From: Triplophysa rosa
Lineage: Eukaryota > Chordata > Actinopteri > Cypriniformes > Nemacheilidae
Direction of reading: 5' to 3'
Length of the DNA: 64,000 nucleotides
Assembly: GCF_024868665.1 (NCBI RefSeq)
Contig: NC_079910.1
Coordinates: 14,446,902 to 14,510,901 of the forward strand
Notes under the pieces: generated by a model
Databases searched by the model: none
What the model saw: the letters and a program-made list of their open reading frames with translations, nothing else
What the model was told of the DNA's origin: nothing
Position numbers and translations under genes: made by a program
In this document: one piece after another, positions 23,341-37,158 of the stretch
Numbering within the stretch: the first letter of the stretch is position 1
Layout: each line of letters begins with the position of its first letter

Positions 23341-26300
23341 GGTATTATTGCTCCTGGTTTGCACATTTTAATTCACAGAAATCCTACAAAGTATGTTAAA
23401 AACGTGCGTCCTTTTTGTCACATCCATAATGCTGGAATTTTTCTCTTTTAAAATACTTGTGCATAGACTAATATTTTTCTGACGTCTGGACTTTAGTAAA
23501 ATATAAGATGATTTAATTTAATTGATAATACATACATTCTCTGAGAATTTATATCTTAAGTTTTGACTGAAATCCTTAGTCATCCTTAACACTGAACACA
23601 CTGACATCCTTAACACTGAAATTGCCCAGAAAGCACCTTTGAATGGACCACATCTGATTCACACATTCAATAAATGTACAAATGTAAAATACAATATTTT
23701 ACAAGCATGTAACCAGACAAACCCGTAGTTTAATCTGCAAATACACTACTGTAACTAAAAAAGCCTTTTTGCGTCTTCGCTCCATGCTGCCGCGCGGCCA
23801 ATATGTCTCATGTGATTCCTGAGAGAGGCAAGGAGAGAAAAGGTTTTCTTCAGCACAATAAATATAAGAGGGTGAGCCAAGGCTGGCCCCCAAGGACACC
23901 GCTGTGTGATTGGCCACCGTTGGGACAGGAAATCGAAGAAGAGCGGAGAGAAAGAAAAGGTGTGATTTCACTAGCTAAATTACCCACGGGACTGATGAGA
24001 GAAACAAATCAGCTGGTGAGAGGACCGCATCAAGAAGCCAATATCACAGAACATCTCTTAGACTGAAATATGAGGCCATCATCCAGCAAAATTAAATAGA
24101 GTTTCTGCACGTTGTCATAATTTATATAACCAAAAAACAAAACCATTGAAGAGACATGAATTACTATTTTCTTCCTATTATTTTGAACAACTTGTGCTCA
24201 AGCATAAACGCAAAAGTGAACACAAACATGATTTGCTCGTGATGTGTCGACCAACCAACCGGAATTTGATTCGAGGTCACTTCAGATAAAAATGTGTTTC
24301 TAAAGGATAGATCTGAAGGAAATGAAAGGAATTAGACAATAATATGATTTAGATTAAATATACCACAGGACCTTATTCAGTAATAGTTGACAATAGGCAA
24401 CAAAATATTTAATGAAAATCTTTAAGTATTTTATCAAACGCAAAAACACGATTTCATGGCAATTTATATCTATTTTACAAGGTGGCTAACTTGAATGAAT
24501 TCGTAATATTTTGGACATCTGCTTTCGCCCAAATTATATTTAAATTAGGGGTGTAGCTTCATGTATTTTAATAATAATTCTACTTTTCACATCAGATTTA
24601 TACGAAATCGCCACCTCTTAAAAAAATGTTGATGACGTTAGACGGAAATCTTGGTGCACCCTGCAATATGCCACAATGTCAAACAACCAACCAGCACTTA
24701 ATACAAGGTCAATTCAGCTCCTTGCTTCTTTTTGCATCATTACCCATCTCTCCGTCGCACACGTTTCTTGCTCTTCCATCCAAATGTTTTGTTCTAATTT
24801 CACCGTCCATCTTTTTGTAAACCCATACATGATTTAGCCCATTTGACTCTATTTAGAATAAGCCTTCTCTTTACATCTCACTCTCCTTGTGTTGCTTCAA
24901 CTCGCCCACTCTGCTTCTTTTTGACAGATTCAAACCTGTGAAAACACAAGAGCAGATTCACAAATACATATAATAACAAAATTGCACTACGAAAACAACT
25001 ACGCTTTTGTATTTTAGCACTGCTATTTTCTCAGATGTCAGCTGGAACGACACATATCTGTAGCACACAACTCACAGTTCACATCTGACGCATCAAACGG
25101 TTTGCATCAAGGAGACAATGTGGCATGCATCCCCGCCGACCGAACGTTCCCCAATCCCTCCGTTCCTCTCTATTGTTCTTTCCAAATGCTCTCCAACTGG
25201 ATCTCTTGTGTTTCTATGTTCAACCTCTCTCTCCTATCGCGGGCACATACAAACACACTAGCGCACATGCTTTTCATATGTAAATTGCCTTGTGAAGAAT
25301 CCAGCCTGAGAGCTGGTGCTAGCGTGCTAAATCATTAGCTCGGCGGTGACGGAGAGTGCCTCGTATCATTACATCTAATTAGAGCCTTTCTGTTTTCTAT
25401 CAATTGAGAGAGCAATTAAAACCACTGTGGCGTGATTATTAACTGAGTGCTGACTCAGGGGTAGATATGGAAAACAAAGCATTCCGAGGATACATGTGCA
25501 AACAAACAAACATGTGAATCAAAGTGAAAGAATAAGTGTGAATATTAGCCGTTAACGTTTGCATAATTAACAACCGAAACCGTCGCAGCTCTAATGCAGC
25601 AACACAGTAAAATAGTCATTTATATGTTCACTTATTAAGAAAGTTTAAGTGAATCATGTGTGGTACGAGTGTGACTGCGGGGGAAATAAGGATGGAAAAG
25701 TTCACTTAACACATTTGAAGAGAATCCTTTTCACTCGTTCACACCAATAACAAGCAACAAGAACAAATGTGTATGTTGGCAGGAACTGAGGTGGTTTGTG
25801 TAATTTGGTGAGGTGGGTCTAGTAATAGTTCAATAAAGATGTGTTTGACATTTTTGACAGCCAAAGGGGTCGTGGTTAAAAATATTACATAAATATATAC
25901 CTACAATATATATTTATATTTCAAAATATATGTATTTGCCAATAAAGATATATATATATATACACACAGTTGCATAAAAAGTTAAAGACCATTTCAAAAT
26001 TATTTGCCGTTTTTCTCAATTTACTACAGTAGGTATGTGTTTAAGTAAAATTATCATTTTTGTTTCATTCAGTGAACTACTAACAACATTTCTCCTAAAT
26101 TTCAAGTTTCTATTTGCATTTATTTGCAGAAAAAGAAAACTGGAGAAACAGGTCAAAATAACAGTAAAGATATTTTTTCAGACCTCAAATACTGCAAAGT
26201 AAACAAGTTCATATACACTTTTAAGCAATACAACTATAATATAATTATAATGAACGCAATATAAGAAATACTACATCTTTTTGTTTCCATGGATACTGGC

Positions 26301-26591
26301 TATATTGATGATGCCATGATTCACACTTTATTGACAGGGTTGTGTTTTTTTTTTTTTTACCGTGTTTCTGTACATCTACAAATGTAAATGCAAACACAAT
26401 CCCACTTTCGCATTAACATACATTTGTGAGCACCTCAGTGGCAATAATTGGAAGCGCTATAAATCAGCATTGTGTGTGTGTGCTCTTAAGTGAGATGATA
26501 AGCATGTTTGTGTGTCTGTGTTGTGTGCAAATTCAGTGTGGCCTTGGGTGGAGGGGGGTGTATGATTCAGCACCAGACATTTGGCACGTGC

Positions 26592-26624
<33 letters not shown>

Positions 26625-26632
26625 CCTCCCTC

Positions 26633-26702
<70 letters not shown>
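26592..26702. repeat. Compound (CT)n(CA)n microsatellite
   Basis: A CT run (about 26599-26623) with CCCT variants, then an interrupted CA run to 26702. Open frames of Leu/Ser and Thr/His through it are artefacts. Confidence 0.95.
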
Positions 26703-28562
26703 GCAAACTAACTAACGCATGCACCATAATTCCTTGTTCTCCGAGGGGGTGATGTGGAGGAGGGTGGAGTCAGGTGGGGACAAACATCCCATCCCCACCT
26801 CTACCCTCCATCACCGCAGAATAAGCCAAACAGAGCCGCTTCATTCTCTCCAATTATGTTGAGGAGGTTAAAGTTCACTGTTGAGGGGGTACAATCTGAA
26901 TTTTCGGGGTGAGATTTGGGGTGGCATTACATTTGGTATGCAGATCAGCATAAGTGTGGCGGTTTTTGTGCTCACGCATCTGCGTGTGCTTTACGCGGGG
27001 GTCAAGGGGGGGCAACGTCTGCTTGCGCCAGCCGGCCTGGGGAGGGAGTGAAGGTTAAAGAGGTCGAGATTCTCAAGGGAGCGAGACGGCACATCATCAT
27101 GCAAACATTTATTCATACATGAACTGATAAGGACAAATGTGTTGCTGCCATTGACCTTTCCACCTTAACCAACCTTGACCTCAACAGAAGGAAGACAATT
27201 CTTCTAAAAACAGTGTTTGGGACGGTTTGCAGATTTGGGAATAAGCGTCAGGAGGTGGCTTAGATCCTGTGAGTCCACCGTTACCAGATTTATTCTCAGT
27301 GGTGTTGCGGTAGATCTTCACAGGTTTATGTGCTCGTGACACACTTCCACAGAGGCACCACACAGAGGAGGAGCTGCCGAGCCATTTTCAGGACTGATCC
27401 AGAGTCAGATCATCTCAAGTCATTGGTGACATATCTGCTTATTGTAATCAGCCTATGCTCAGGGTTAGGGGGTATGTTAAGACCAAGCACCTGTGTTTTG
27501 ATTTGTTTCTTACGCCATCAGTTGTGCTAACATAACCGTGAGATTTCTGAGCGGCACCAGAGCTGGAACGGATCCAAGGAGTCAGCAAAAACATAACTGA
27601 TGACATCCATCACATCTCTTTCAAAGCCGGCTGCGGAAGTAAAACGTGGATATCCTTGAGTTGCTGTTTAAAGGAGTGTGTTACACGCACAGTAAGAGTA
27701 GATGAATGTGTGACAGATGGCCACAGATTTTGGCGCTGTGGATAAATGTTTGTGAGAGTGCGTTTCTCAGTATGTAACCAGTACACCGACCACCAAATTG
27801 CTGAAGGTGCCCTTATCCGCTCCTGATCAAAATGTTCATGGCCCCTTGTCGGGTGCTCAACTAATAATGTTGAGCATGTTCTTTTCACCTCATATATGCT
27901 TAAAGCTGCTCCTTCATGTAAACTAAACCTCCATTTCTATTCACTTGTTTTAAATATTAATGTTACAATCTTTATTAATGAAACAGTCCAGACACATGCC
28001 GCTCAGATGTGTGAGCTAAGTAGATTTTTGGTTCAGCTTCCAAACATTACATTTAAAATGCAACTATATGATGGAAATATAGAATTTCACACATGAAAGT
28101 TATACATAAAAATTTCTCACCAAATCAATCCTTTCTTTTTTCAAAGTTTTTTTTTTTGCCGCGCAGGCTATGACCTTGCTCTCTCTTTCTCTCTCTGCAC
28201 GAATTTGCCTCTGTTTATCACTGTTCTTATCTTAAGATATTCTAATTTATTTATATTGGTTTACCTTTAACATCTCCCGGTCCTGCCTAGCTCTCTCTTG
28301 TGCACTTTCTTCTTCCTTATTCCTCCGTTTCATTTCAACTGCGTCACTGAATTGGTGATAAAGAACTAACAGACAACATGCATATCTTAACTCTCTTGCG
28401 CTCTTTGTAATTGTCTCTTTCTGTAATCTAGTGCAGTTTTATTGCAAACAGAGGGCAGTAAGTGTTCTGCAGTATTAGATAATATTTGGAATTCATGAGA
28501 TTTATTTGCTACACAGATATTGTGCACCGTGAAAAGAAAACACATGAATCCAGCCCAGAACT
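26703..28562. other. Intergenic DNA
   Basis: No gene, promoter or repeat boundary that I can support. 26740-27080 is more GC-rich with G runs (AAGGGGGGGCAACG near 27004-27017). Confidence 0.45.
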
Positions 28563-28566
28563 TTAA

Positions 28567-29573
28567 AGTCACCATGAAATCAAACAGTAAAATTCGAAGT
28601 GTTTTACACAGTGTTGCAGTGATTATTATAAATGTTTTATCCGTGCACACCATTATATATTTTTTTAATTCATTTGCACTTGCAATGTTTAATCAAAAAC
28701 ATATGGCTCCCTTTCCCCTCTCAACAACAACGCTTCACCACATGACATAAACAGCAAAAAAGGGGTAGGACTATACTGACTGTCCAATGGCCAGGCATTT
28801 TTAGCCCTCCCATCCAGGCCCCGAGTCAGTCACTGAAATAAAATGCGGCAAACGACAACATGGTGGTACGCTGTGCACTGTATTTGGTTGCGCTCTTCCC
28901 CAAGTTCTCTTTTCTATCCTCAAACTACCGACTTTGCTTTCCCACAGGCTCGAACTCCTACATTTAGAAGAAGGAGGAATAAATGAGTCTTCGCGTGTGT
29001 GTGCAAGGCATTTTACAAAAGACTTCTTCACGAATCTGAGGCTATATGATGAAATGGGCAGCGCCAGGTTTCTGCATTTGACAGACACGGCTGTGCCATC
29101 TCTGTACACGGTTGGAGTGACAATGAATGTGAAGGTCATTAAAGCTAATAGCTCGAAATAATCGCATTTCGCAACATTTCAACTCGCCGTTTTGTTACAC
29201 AAGATATGGCATTGCCAGTGTCCCGCCAAATCTGTGAGGAGCACTGGATCTCAAGTCGAAAGCCAAAACGACTGAGTAAAGGTAACGTTACAGTATAATC
29301 TATTACTTGTAAAGCTTTGTTATTGGTAGTAAATAGTATGTGTCATTGGTTTGATCATTTTCTTTGTATTGAAATTTCAGCGATTCAGGTAAAACCTTTT
29401 GGCTGCTCTGTGTCCTGCTCTACGGTGGATTTTGGCTCCATCTTCGATGCTCCATTTCTAACATCTACACCAATCAAAAGGCCACGTTTGGAAGATAACG
29501 CGGATGAGATCAACAACACCTCGTTGAGTACACTAAGGGAATCAACAATGTGTGACTCTACATAATGTTCAGC
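28567..29573 (+). mobile_element. Second THAP-type transposon remnant, right end not found
   Basis: Starts at TTAA (28563-28566) then AGTCACCATGAAATCAAA, a start type seen on other TTAA-class fish elements. It contains a broken THAP coding region (28859-29160) and two further exon-like pieces. No inverted copy of the left end was found in the following 1.5 kb, so the right boundary given is only the end of recognisable coding sequence. Confidence 0.45.
28859..29563 (+). pseudogene. Broken THAP-domain transposase gene
   Basis: The start ATGGTGGTACGCTGTGCA gives MVVRCA, a typical THAP beginning. The expected second cysteine (GGTTGC) is out of frame after TAT, so there is a frameshift at about 28880-28885. 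In another frame (28934-29160) the C-terminal half of the finger is intact: SSRVCARHFTKDFF with C-x2-H, then DTAVPSLYTVG, the closing AVP box. A later piece at 29206-29283 reads MALPVSRQICEEHWISSRKP and ends at a donor-like GGTAAC. The piece at 29379-29565 contains STPIKRPRLE. No catalytic DDE region is visible. Unlike the copy at 17727, this one keeps the histidine of the finger. Confidence 0.65.
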
Positions 29574-30385
29574 ACGCTAGAGAACTCTCAGCGCAATCCA
29601 CTGGCAGAATTACATCAAGATAACCCTGAAAAGATGAGCACATGGTGAAAAACTGTGGCGTTTTACTCCAGTGTCTCTAGACGAGCTAAATGTCTGCACA
29701 TTTCCACAGCTCTGCCGTGACCATTCCTCTTCCTTCACACCATTTCTGGGTTATTTTACAAACCCTGCTGATATTCTGTATGGATTGTGTTTATACTTGT
29801 ATCATAGTGTGTATTTTGAGGAGCTGGCTTTAATTCAGCACATCTAACAATATGATGATTTATACATTCAGAATTTCCACATCAGTCACATGAAGCAATG
29901 CCACTAACATCAGCCTTGAACTACACTGCCAGACAAATGAAACAGAATACTTTTACAACAAAGGTTGTTCCTGATATCTTACCAATGTTCTTCTGCTTAT
30001 TCACCTTCAATACAGCCTTGAATTTCAAAGGATGTTTTTTTTTTGAGAAACTGAAGTCTGGCAGGGCAAGTTACTATTAGTGTGGGCAGGGAAGACCAGG
30101 AGCTTTTGCGTCACATTTTCCTTCAACTCAAAGACTACTCTGACTTTACCATTTTTTTTTTGCTACAAACAATATATACAGTCTGTGTGTCAACAACAAC
30201 ACAATTATAATGATTCAATTTAGAAACCAAATATGATTGTAACACTGGATGTGGAAATTCAGATTTACTGTCTCTTACATGAGAGCACATTTCAAATACC
30301 ATGAATTAATACTTGATACCACTGGAGTTTTTTGTACTTTTTCCCATTAAATCATGTCATATGTGTTTAAATCAGAAGTTTAAGT
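29574..30385. other. Intergenic DNA, possibly transposon-derived
   Basis: May be the 3' part of the preceding THAP element. T-rich tracts near 30037 and 30151, no open frame with recognisable features. Confidence 0.35.
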
Positions 30386-30708
30386 TAGGGTTGGGAATCG
30401 AAAATCAATTCCAATTCTGGAATCAGAATCGAAAGGTTAGGAATCAAATAATTGATATAAAAAAATATTCCTCTTATTAATTTCTGTGTGCACATTCTCA
30501 GAAATGTTAACTTGTGATCTGCTGATATCTCAATAAAATCCTGTATGAAAATGTATATATAAATGTATATAAATATATAAAAAAGAAGACAATAAGCAGG
30601 CTATATTAACATACAACTTTGGAATCGAAACTGAGGATCAGTAAGAATCGGAATCAATAAGCAGAATCACAATCGGAATTGATAAAAGTCAAACGTTACC
30701 CAACCCTT
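30386..30708. mobile_element. hAT-like non-autonomous element
   Basis: Ends TAGGGTTGGGAATCGA and TTACCCAACCCTT are inverted. They are flanked by a likely 8-bp target duplication with two mismatches (GTTTAAGT at 30378-30385, GTCTAAGC at 30709-30716), the size used by hAT transposases. The interior is rich in GGAATCGAAA-type words in both orientations (GAATCAGAATCG, AAGAATCGGAATC), typical of a fish hAT MITE family. No coding capacity. Confidence 0.7.
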
Positions 30709-33296
30709 GTCTAAGCTAACACTTGAATTTTTATTTTTATTTTTTTAATTCAGTGATTCAGTTCAAGTTTACTTCCAACTAAACTTGGGTACAGTAGTTG
30801 ACAGACTATGCAAATTTGTCCTATGATGTGATGGCAAAAACTTCTATATGAAGATGCTAACAATGAAGTTAAAACTAAAAACTGAAGTATGAAGTTAAAA
30901 CTAAAACTAACAATGAAGATGAATATCTCTTATGCTATTTTATATGATAAATATTAATATTAATAATACAATTTTTTGTTAATATTAATAGTTTGTTTTC
31001 TCAATTTTGCCGTCACACCATAGGACAACGTACAGTTTATTCGTCAACTACCCACTTGCATTAACTCCAATGGAAGCTCAGCAATAGCAGCAAAGCATTA
31101 GCTCTAAAGAGAAAAACAACCAAATAAATAAAATTAAAACACACCAAAAGAGCAGTAAAATACATTACATCCAAAACTAATGATTTTTTTACTTTAAAAT
31201 AATATTTTTTTAGTGAAAATGTAACATGATGTGTGTTTTTGTCCTCAGGCAGACTGTCTTCCAAGCATGTGCTGTATACCAGAAGTCACTCTTGTTAGTG
31301 CTTCAAAAAATGTGCTTTACAAACTTACGTTTACCCCAAAATCTTTTTTTCTTTCTTGTTCTTATACTAATCAACAGATAAATCTGGCCTATCACCATCC
31401 ACTGAAAAGATGCCCTTTGTGTAGATGTAGATCTCGAAGCAAATGTTCGGGCAAATTGGAAGCGTTTCAAGTCGCCCTGGCAGTGGTATATTAGGAGGGG
31501 AACAGGGGGCGGGGTGTGCGGCCCTGGGTTCTCCCTAACAACATTACAATGAAAAGAACAGGCGGTGAGGAATGACATTGTCATTAACCTCTGCCGCGAA
31601 TGTAAATCAACGCCCGTTCACGCAAATTACCCCAATTCCACACAACCCTCCTCTAAAGCCCCTACCAGAAATCTGCCAGATAAATGACGCATGGGGAATG
31701 CACGCAGGAGCTCAATGGCCTTAATGTCTCTGTCTCTAATATCTGTTTATGATTCTCTTGTTCTCCTCAAGCTTTTGTTTTGCTTTTAATGTTATTGCTT
31801 TGTTAGCAATTGATATGTACCACTAATGCATAAATCACAAAAATTCGACCAAAACAGTTGCACAAATGTGATTTTACATCATCGCCATCACAAACACAAA
31901 TGTGATATCACCGTCACATTCATTATGCTCGACGCAACAAGAGATGCGTTTATCCCGAGCTGACAGCGGGTGATAGATGGACAGCTGCCGCGTCTGCACG
32001 CTCGGTCAGGACGTCGACATATTGCACGTCATACAGAAAGGTAACAAATTCATCAGGAAGGCTCGAACCATCTGTCTGCGTGTCCTCACTCTAACAAAAG
32101 AGGTCACCATGAGTCAGGACACTCTGCACCCGTCTATTGTTCTATCCTTAACATTTATGCAGCAGTTGCAGATGTGAAAAAACAGCATAGAAAATATAAA
32201 AGCTACTTATTAAACTTGGGTGTGATAAAACAAGAAGATACTAAACAAGGAATGAGTTTGCAAACATGCTTCAATTCAATTGTATGAAATGCATTCATTT
32301 GATGTGCTAGGAAGAACAGAGGAACTTTGAAACACTGTGAGCTTTATAATTGGACAACACGCCTACAAAATAGAGGCAGTTGTGTGGGCCTGCACGCACA
32401 AAACAAATCAAAATTTCCAGCGAGCACCATAATCCCTGCACTGTCCTGAGGGAAAATGTGTGTCTCTCTCCCTCTCTGTCTTTTGAATTCATGTGAGACT
32501 TATAACCATCTGGCTGCCGAACAGATTCTTTTTTGTTTGAATTAAATATGATCGTTTTTTTAATCATTTTGTAGCACAAAAAGGCAACCTCGTGAGAATG
32601 AAATACCAATACAAAATGATGACCGGTTTTAATTCTGTATTCCCTTTTACTAGTTAAATGTGTCACAGAATTGGCACATTGTATATGTAGCCTATATCGA
32701 CTCATCACCAACAGGCTAAATCTAAACTAAAATGCTTTGTTTGAACTATTCCGGTTTTGGAAATCATTTTTACAACTTTTTTCTAAAGCTGCTATGAAAC
32801 TATATGCATAGCGATTAGGGCCATATAAATAAATGTGAATTGATTGAATACTAATCCAATGCGTATTTTTCCAGAATTTCACATTTTTATTAAACATACA
32901 CAAATGGATCAACCAATAGATGCATCTCAAATAAACCTGATACATAAGTATACTTAGACAGACAGTACGTATGGCGTGAAAGAAATTAAAAAGAAAAGCT
33001 CAAGATGTCTCTGTTATTGACCCTCAATATTTTGCAAACACACGTTTATTGTTACAAATCCAAAATACCAGAGCCATGGGTCGATTTTCAATTATGGTTT
33101 TTGATAATAAAGATAAAGCAGCAGTCAAAGCTCGCAGTAACGCTGCCAAACTTGCCCCCACTGTTAAAACCGACTCCCAAAACACAACCTCCAAACACCT
33201 CTCCTGCAGTTAAGCTTTCCATCTCTCTATTCATTTCTTCTGCAGTAAATGAAAAACCAAAGAAAAGAGAAGGAAGGTCAAATACCTGTCAGAGAG

Positions 33297-33346
<50 letters not shown>

Positions 33347-35374
33347 GATCAATACTGAATTTTGTGATGCTTTTTTCCAGTAATAACAGCTAACCGTTTG
33401 CTGCAAGAAAGCCATATTTCTGTTAGCTTGTGTGTGGGCTTGCGTGTGATAAATCGCACGTATACGCACACGTAAAACGGTCATATTTTGAATACAGATA
33501 TTGTGAAATAAGAGAATATGCAATGAATGTTTTTGCATTTGCTGTCATTTCCTCTATTCGTCTCTCCCCTCTTCCTCCATTTTAGATGTGAGCTGCTGTC
33601 TGCACACAGTATCACTGCATCCTTACTCAGGACCAATCAGAATGTGTGTCAGATTAGGACGTTTAATCCGGGTGTAATCCCTCTTCTGGTCCACTGGGTG
33701 CAGATAGCAGCAACTGTACAGATACACAGACGGTCACAATATACAGAGGAAAAAATTAACTGAACCACTCAGTCCACTTAAATCAACATGCAAATTATTT
33801 TGTATTTTATGGATTTGTAGCGATATTTGAAGGTTTTTTAATGGAAACTGTAAATGTAGATTAACTGAAATAAAAAAGACCACATTGCAGCATATAGGTA
33901 GGTTATCGACACTAGAAATTTTGCACTGTGTTGCAATGGCAATGAAAAGATTCTGTTTCCGACTTCTAATCGGCTCCCTTAAAGTGACAGTAACCATATA
34001 AAATGATAGCTAGAGGTGAGCAAGCTATCAAAAATACAAAGCGCAGGACAGACCATTTGGCCCTCATTGTCTAAGGGAAACTATAACTGCAGGTTTCTCA
34101 AAGTCACACAGCAGAAACGATTTCAGTTTAAGTTTTAATATGCAGCAAATGTATTAAAAAGTAAGCAAAAAAATAATTTGAATTTAAAAAATGCTTAGTG
34201 ACCTAGCCTAGCTCTGAGCACAAGTTTAAATTTTCAGTCACAACATTTCCCTCATAACTTCTTAAAAACATTTAAAAGACTAAATTTAAAAAAGACTTTT
34301 TCAGAACATGTTAAATATATTGATTTCTAACATATAGAATAATCATTTAAACAAAGACTGAATCGCCAGCAGCACAGAAAAGGACCTCCACAGGGGAGGG
34401 CAGGTGTCTCTTCACTGGGCTAAAATGTGACATTTGGAAACGTGTGGGGGGGGGGATGGGGGCGGTGAGAACAGAGAAATGCAGATGGCAGTTGTGACCT
34501 GACCTTTAACCTCTTCGTCCAGCCGAAGCTTCTACAAGCGTGTGTGCAAGATAATTAAGGTCTGTGTTTCCCTAACAGCAAGATTATGCATCAGTGTTGG
34601 AGATGGTGTCACCTCAGTGGCTTCAGCCCTCAACCCACCAAACACACATTTATTTACAATGAAGGATGTCAGTTACATTATAAAAAACATTGTAAATAAT
34701 TTAAATGTTGATCTGTTTTCAACACAAAGCTTGTATGACTTATACATGAAAGAATACATGGCAAATGAACCACCTTTATAATGACTTAAGTGTGTCTTGT
34801 GCCTTAAATTAATACACTATTTACAGATAATATTTTTTTAACAAGCAAATCTTTTTGCTTGTTATGTGATGAAAAGTGTTTTAACCCTATTGAGACCTAA
34901 TACTTTAGTGTTTAAACACACGATCCAATCAATGAGTAACTGCTCTGTGTCCTGCTCCATCACTCAGATATCATAAAACCTGAACCAGACATGAAGGGAG
35001 GATGGAAGGCAAACCAGTGGGATCTAAAACTAGAAACGAACGAAAGGATGAAGAAACGAGAACATAAGCAAGATGTGGGAGAGAGTGAGAGGAGAACCCG
35101 TGCTCACGAAAATGAGCAAGCAAAAACTAAAACTGCAAACAAAACAACACTCACTGCTGTTTTATAATGCTCAGTGCTCATTTACATTTATCTATACAAA
35201 GCATCTTACAAAGGTTAAAGATTTGAACAAATCTGAGTATGACACTACAAAGGATAACTTGTGCCATATTTTGTGTGCTACCTTAAACTGTACATTTTGT
35301 TAAGAGACAAAGTTACTTTTCAAAGAGATCAGATTGGACAAACTAATTATCTGCTAAGTATGTTACAGTTTAAC
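30709..35374. other. Intergenic DNA
   Basis: About 4.7 kb without supportable genes. Contains an (AG)n microsatellite at 33302-33345 and a G run at 34446-34454. Short open frames have no domain. 31600-31750 and 33560-33720 are less AT-rich and might be regulatory, but no motif decides it. Confidence 0.4.
33302..33345. repeat. (GA)n microsatellite
   Basis: About 22 uninterrupted GA units. Confidence 0.95.
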
Positions 35375-35379
35375 TTATC

Positions 35380-35910
35380 TAATTACCTAGCAACTGCTAA
35401 GAACACCCTAACAACTAGCTAGCAACTACTCAGAAGACCCTAACAACTAGCCAGCATTTACTCAAAACACCCTAACAACTTGCTAGCATCTACACACACC
35501 CTTACATCTAGCTAGCAATTAATCAGAACACCCTAACAACTAGCTAGCATCTACTCAGAAGACCCTAACAACTAGCCAGCATTTACTCAAAACAACATAA
35601 CAACTTGCTAGCATCTACATACACCCTTACATCTAGTTAGCAATTACTCAGAACACCCTAACAACTAAATACCATCTACTCAGAATACCCAAACAACTAG
35701 CTACCATCTCAGAACACCCTAACAACTAGCCAGCATTTACTCAAAACACCCTAACAACTTGCTAGCATCAACTCAGAACACCCTAACATCTTGCTAGCAT
35801 AAACTAAAAACACCCTAACAAATAGCATGCATCTCCTCAGAACACCCTAACAACTAACTAGCAACTACTCAGAACACCCTAACAACTAGCCAGCATTTAC
35901 TCAAAACACC
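35380..35910 (+). repeat. 32-bp minisatellite with higher-order structure, left part
   Basis: Repeats of a 32-bp unit (phrases ACTAGCTAGCATCTACTCAG and AACACCCTAACA). Four neighbouring variants form a larger unit: the variant CAGAAGACCC starts at 35431 and again at 35556, so the higher-order period is 125 bp and contains the diagnostic variants TTTACTCAAAACA, CTTGCTAGCATCTACA and CCTTACATCTAG. Units become more irregular toward 35700-35900. The array continues at 37159 beyond an inserted element. Confidence 0.85.
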
Positions 35911-35914
35911 TTAA

Positions 35915-36406
35915 AGCGGCCATTCCCTGTGATGCCAATTTCCAAACTTTAGTTAGTGTGTAATGTTGCCGTTAGAGCATAAACAATACCTGCAAAATGA
36001 TAAATCTCAAAGTTCAATGCCAAGCAATTTATTGACTTTAACAGAATTCGCTTTTCAAGGACTACAGAGAATGGCTGGAATCGGACTACAGCCCTTTACT
36101 TCACGGGTAAATGATGTCACTATTCCCAGTTTTTGAAAAACCTCTGCACAAAGGAATACGCCAAAAAAGGGGGGCGAGGCCTTCCTTAGAGAAGAGGAAG
36201 AGCCCCTGGTGTAGTGTTTGGTTATCAGAGATTGTAAACATTTGACTGAGCTGCGCAATTAATTACTTTCACTTTCATCACAGTCCTACAGCTGGTAATA
36301 AGAATTCTGCTACACACATTCTAAGATAACCAACGGTCAAATAACAGCTTCCATGACTTTAACATCCGCTGTGAAAGCTGTTCTGTGTAATACACTGATA
36401 TTGTGC

Positions 36407-36471
<65 letters not shown>

Positions 36472-37154
36472 CGCGCATACCTCTAAAACACTTCTATGAA
36501 ACCTCCTTTGAAGTCCTGCTTGCAAATGTCTCCTAGTCAATCTGCTTGTTTTATTATCCAATTTAGGTCCAATATAAAAAGGCAAAACTAACGATTCTGT
36601 TATTAGTGTTAATTAATATAACCGGTCTGACCCAATCGGTCCGGTGTCATTTCCCTCGCCAAAGTAGGGAAAAATTGCAATCTCTAACAAAGATTGACGT
36701 TTGTACATGCATTAGCAGACCTCCGTTACACTTCGATCGGTCCGCATGTGTTTAACTGATAAAGTGAAGTTGACGCCATTGTTACTGTTTATTGCTAAAA
36801 GCCAAAGATTATGAATACACGTGCACTGAGAGGGGGACCGACCAATCACAACAGCCTGAGAAGCGGAAGCTCGCTGACATGGTATGGGTATGACATCTTC
36901 AGACACGCTCTCTAAGCGGGGAACCAATCACGACAGACCTGGTCAGCTTTACCAATCAGAGCGTTTCGGAAGTAGGGACTTTATATAGACCAAAAGAAAT
37001 CCAGTCGTTTTGTTAGAAGAGGGATAGCGGTGAACAATAGACTTGAAATATGTGAAATATAAAGCGTTTTTTGAAACTAGAAACATAAACATCTATTGTT
37101 AAACACCCCAAAAAACATAATCAAAGCTTCAAAAACATCAAAAGAATGGCTCCT
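35915..37154. mobile_element. 1.24-kb TTAA element inserted in the minisatellite
   Basis: Flanked by TTAA (35911-35914 and 37155-37158) with related ends AGCGGCCATTC and GAATGGCTCCT. Joining the flanks gives CAAAACACC-TTAA-CAACTAGC, which is the minisatellite sequence with one C-to-T change, so the insertion site is clear. The body holds AAGGGGGGCGAGGCCTTCC, a GT microsatellite (36403-36470) and CCAATC sites. No transposase is encoded. Probably a non-autonomous member of a TTAA-targeting superfamily (Kolobok or piggyBac). Confidence 0.75.
36403..36470. repeat. (GT)n microsatellite inside the TTAA element
   Basis: GT run interrupted by four GC-containing GTGC steps (GTGCGTGCGTGCGTGC), then about 16 pure GT units. 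Confidence 0.95.
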
Positions 37155-37158
37155 TTAA

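Larger units (their letters stand above)
21291..26590. other. Intergenic DNA with a diverged repeat pair
   Basis: No gene supportable. Contains two diverged copies of one repeat (21630-21880 and 23050-23340, listed separately), a CA microsatellite at 22320-22366, and a unique-looking patch at 25310-25450 with the palindrome TCTAATTAGA (25374-25383) and AGCAATTAAAACCACTG, a possible homeodomain-bound enhancer. 25900-26400 is AT-rich with a short TA run near 25949-25962. Confidence 0.4.

Noticed and set aside
29570..29591. TTCAGCACG... as an RE1 site
   Set aside because: Only the left half resembles the consensus; the right half and spacing fail.
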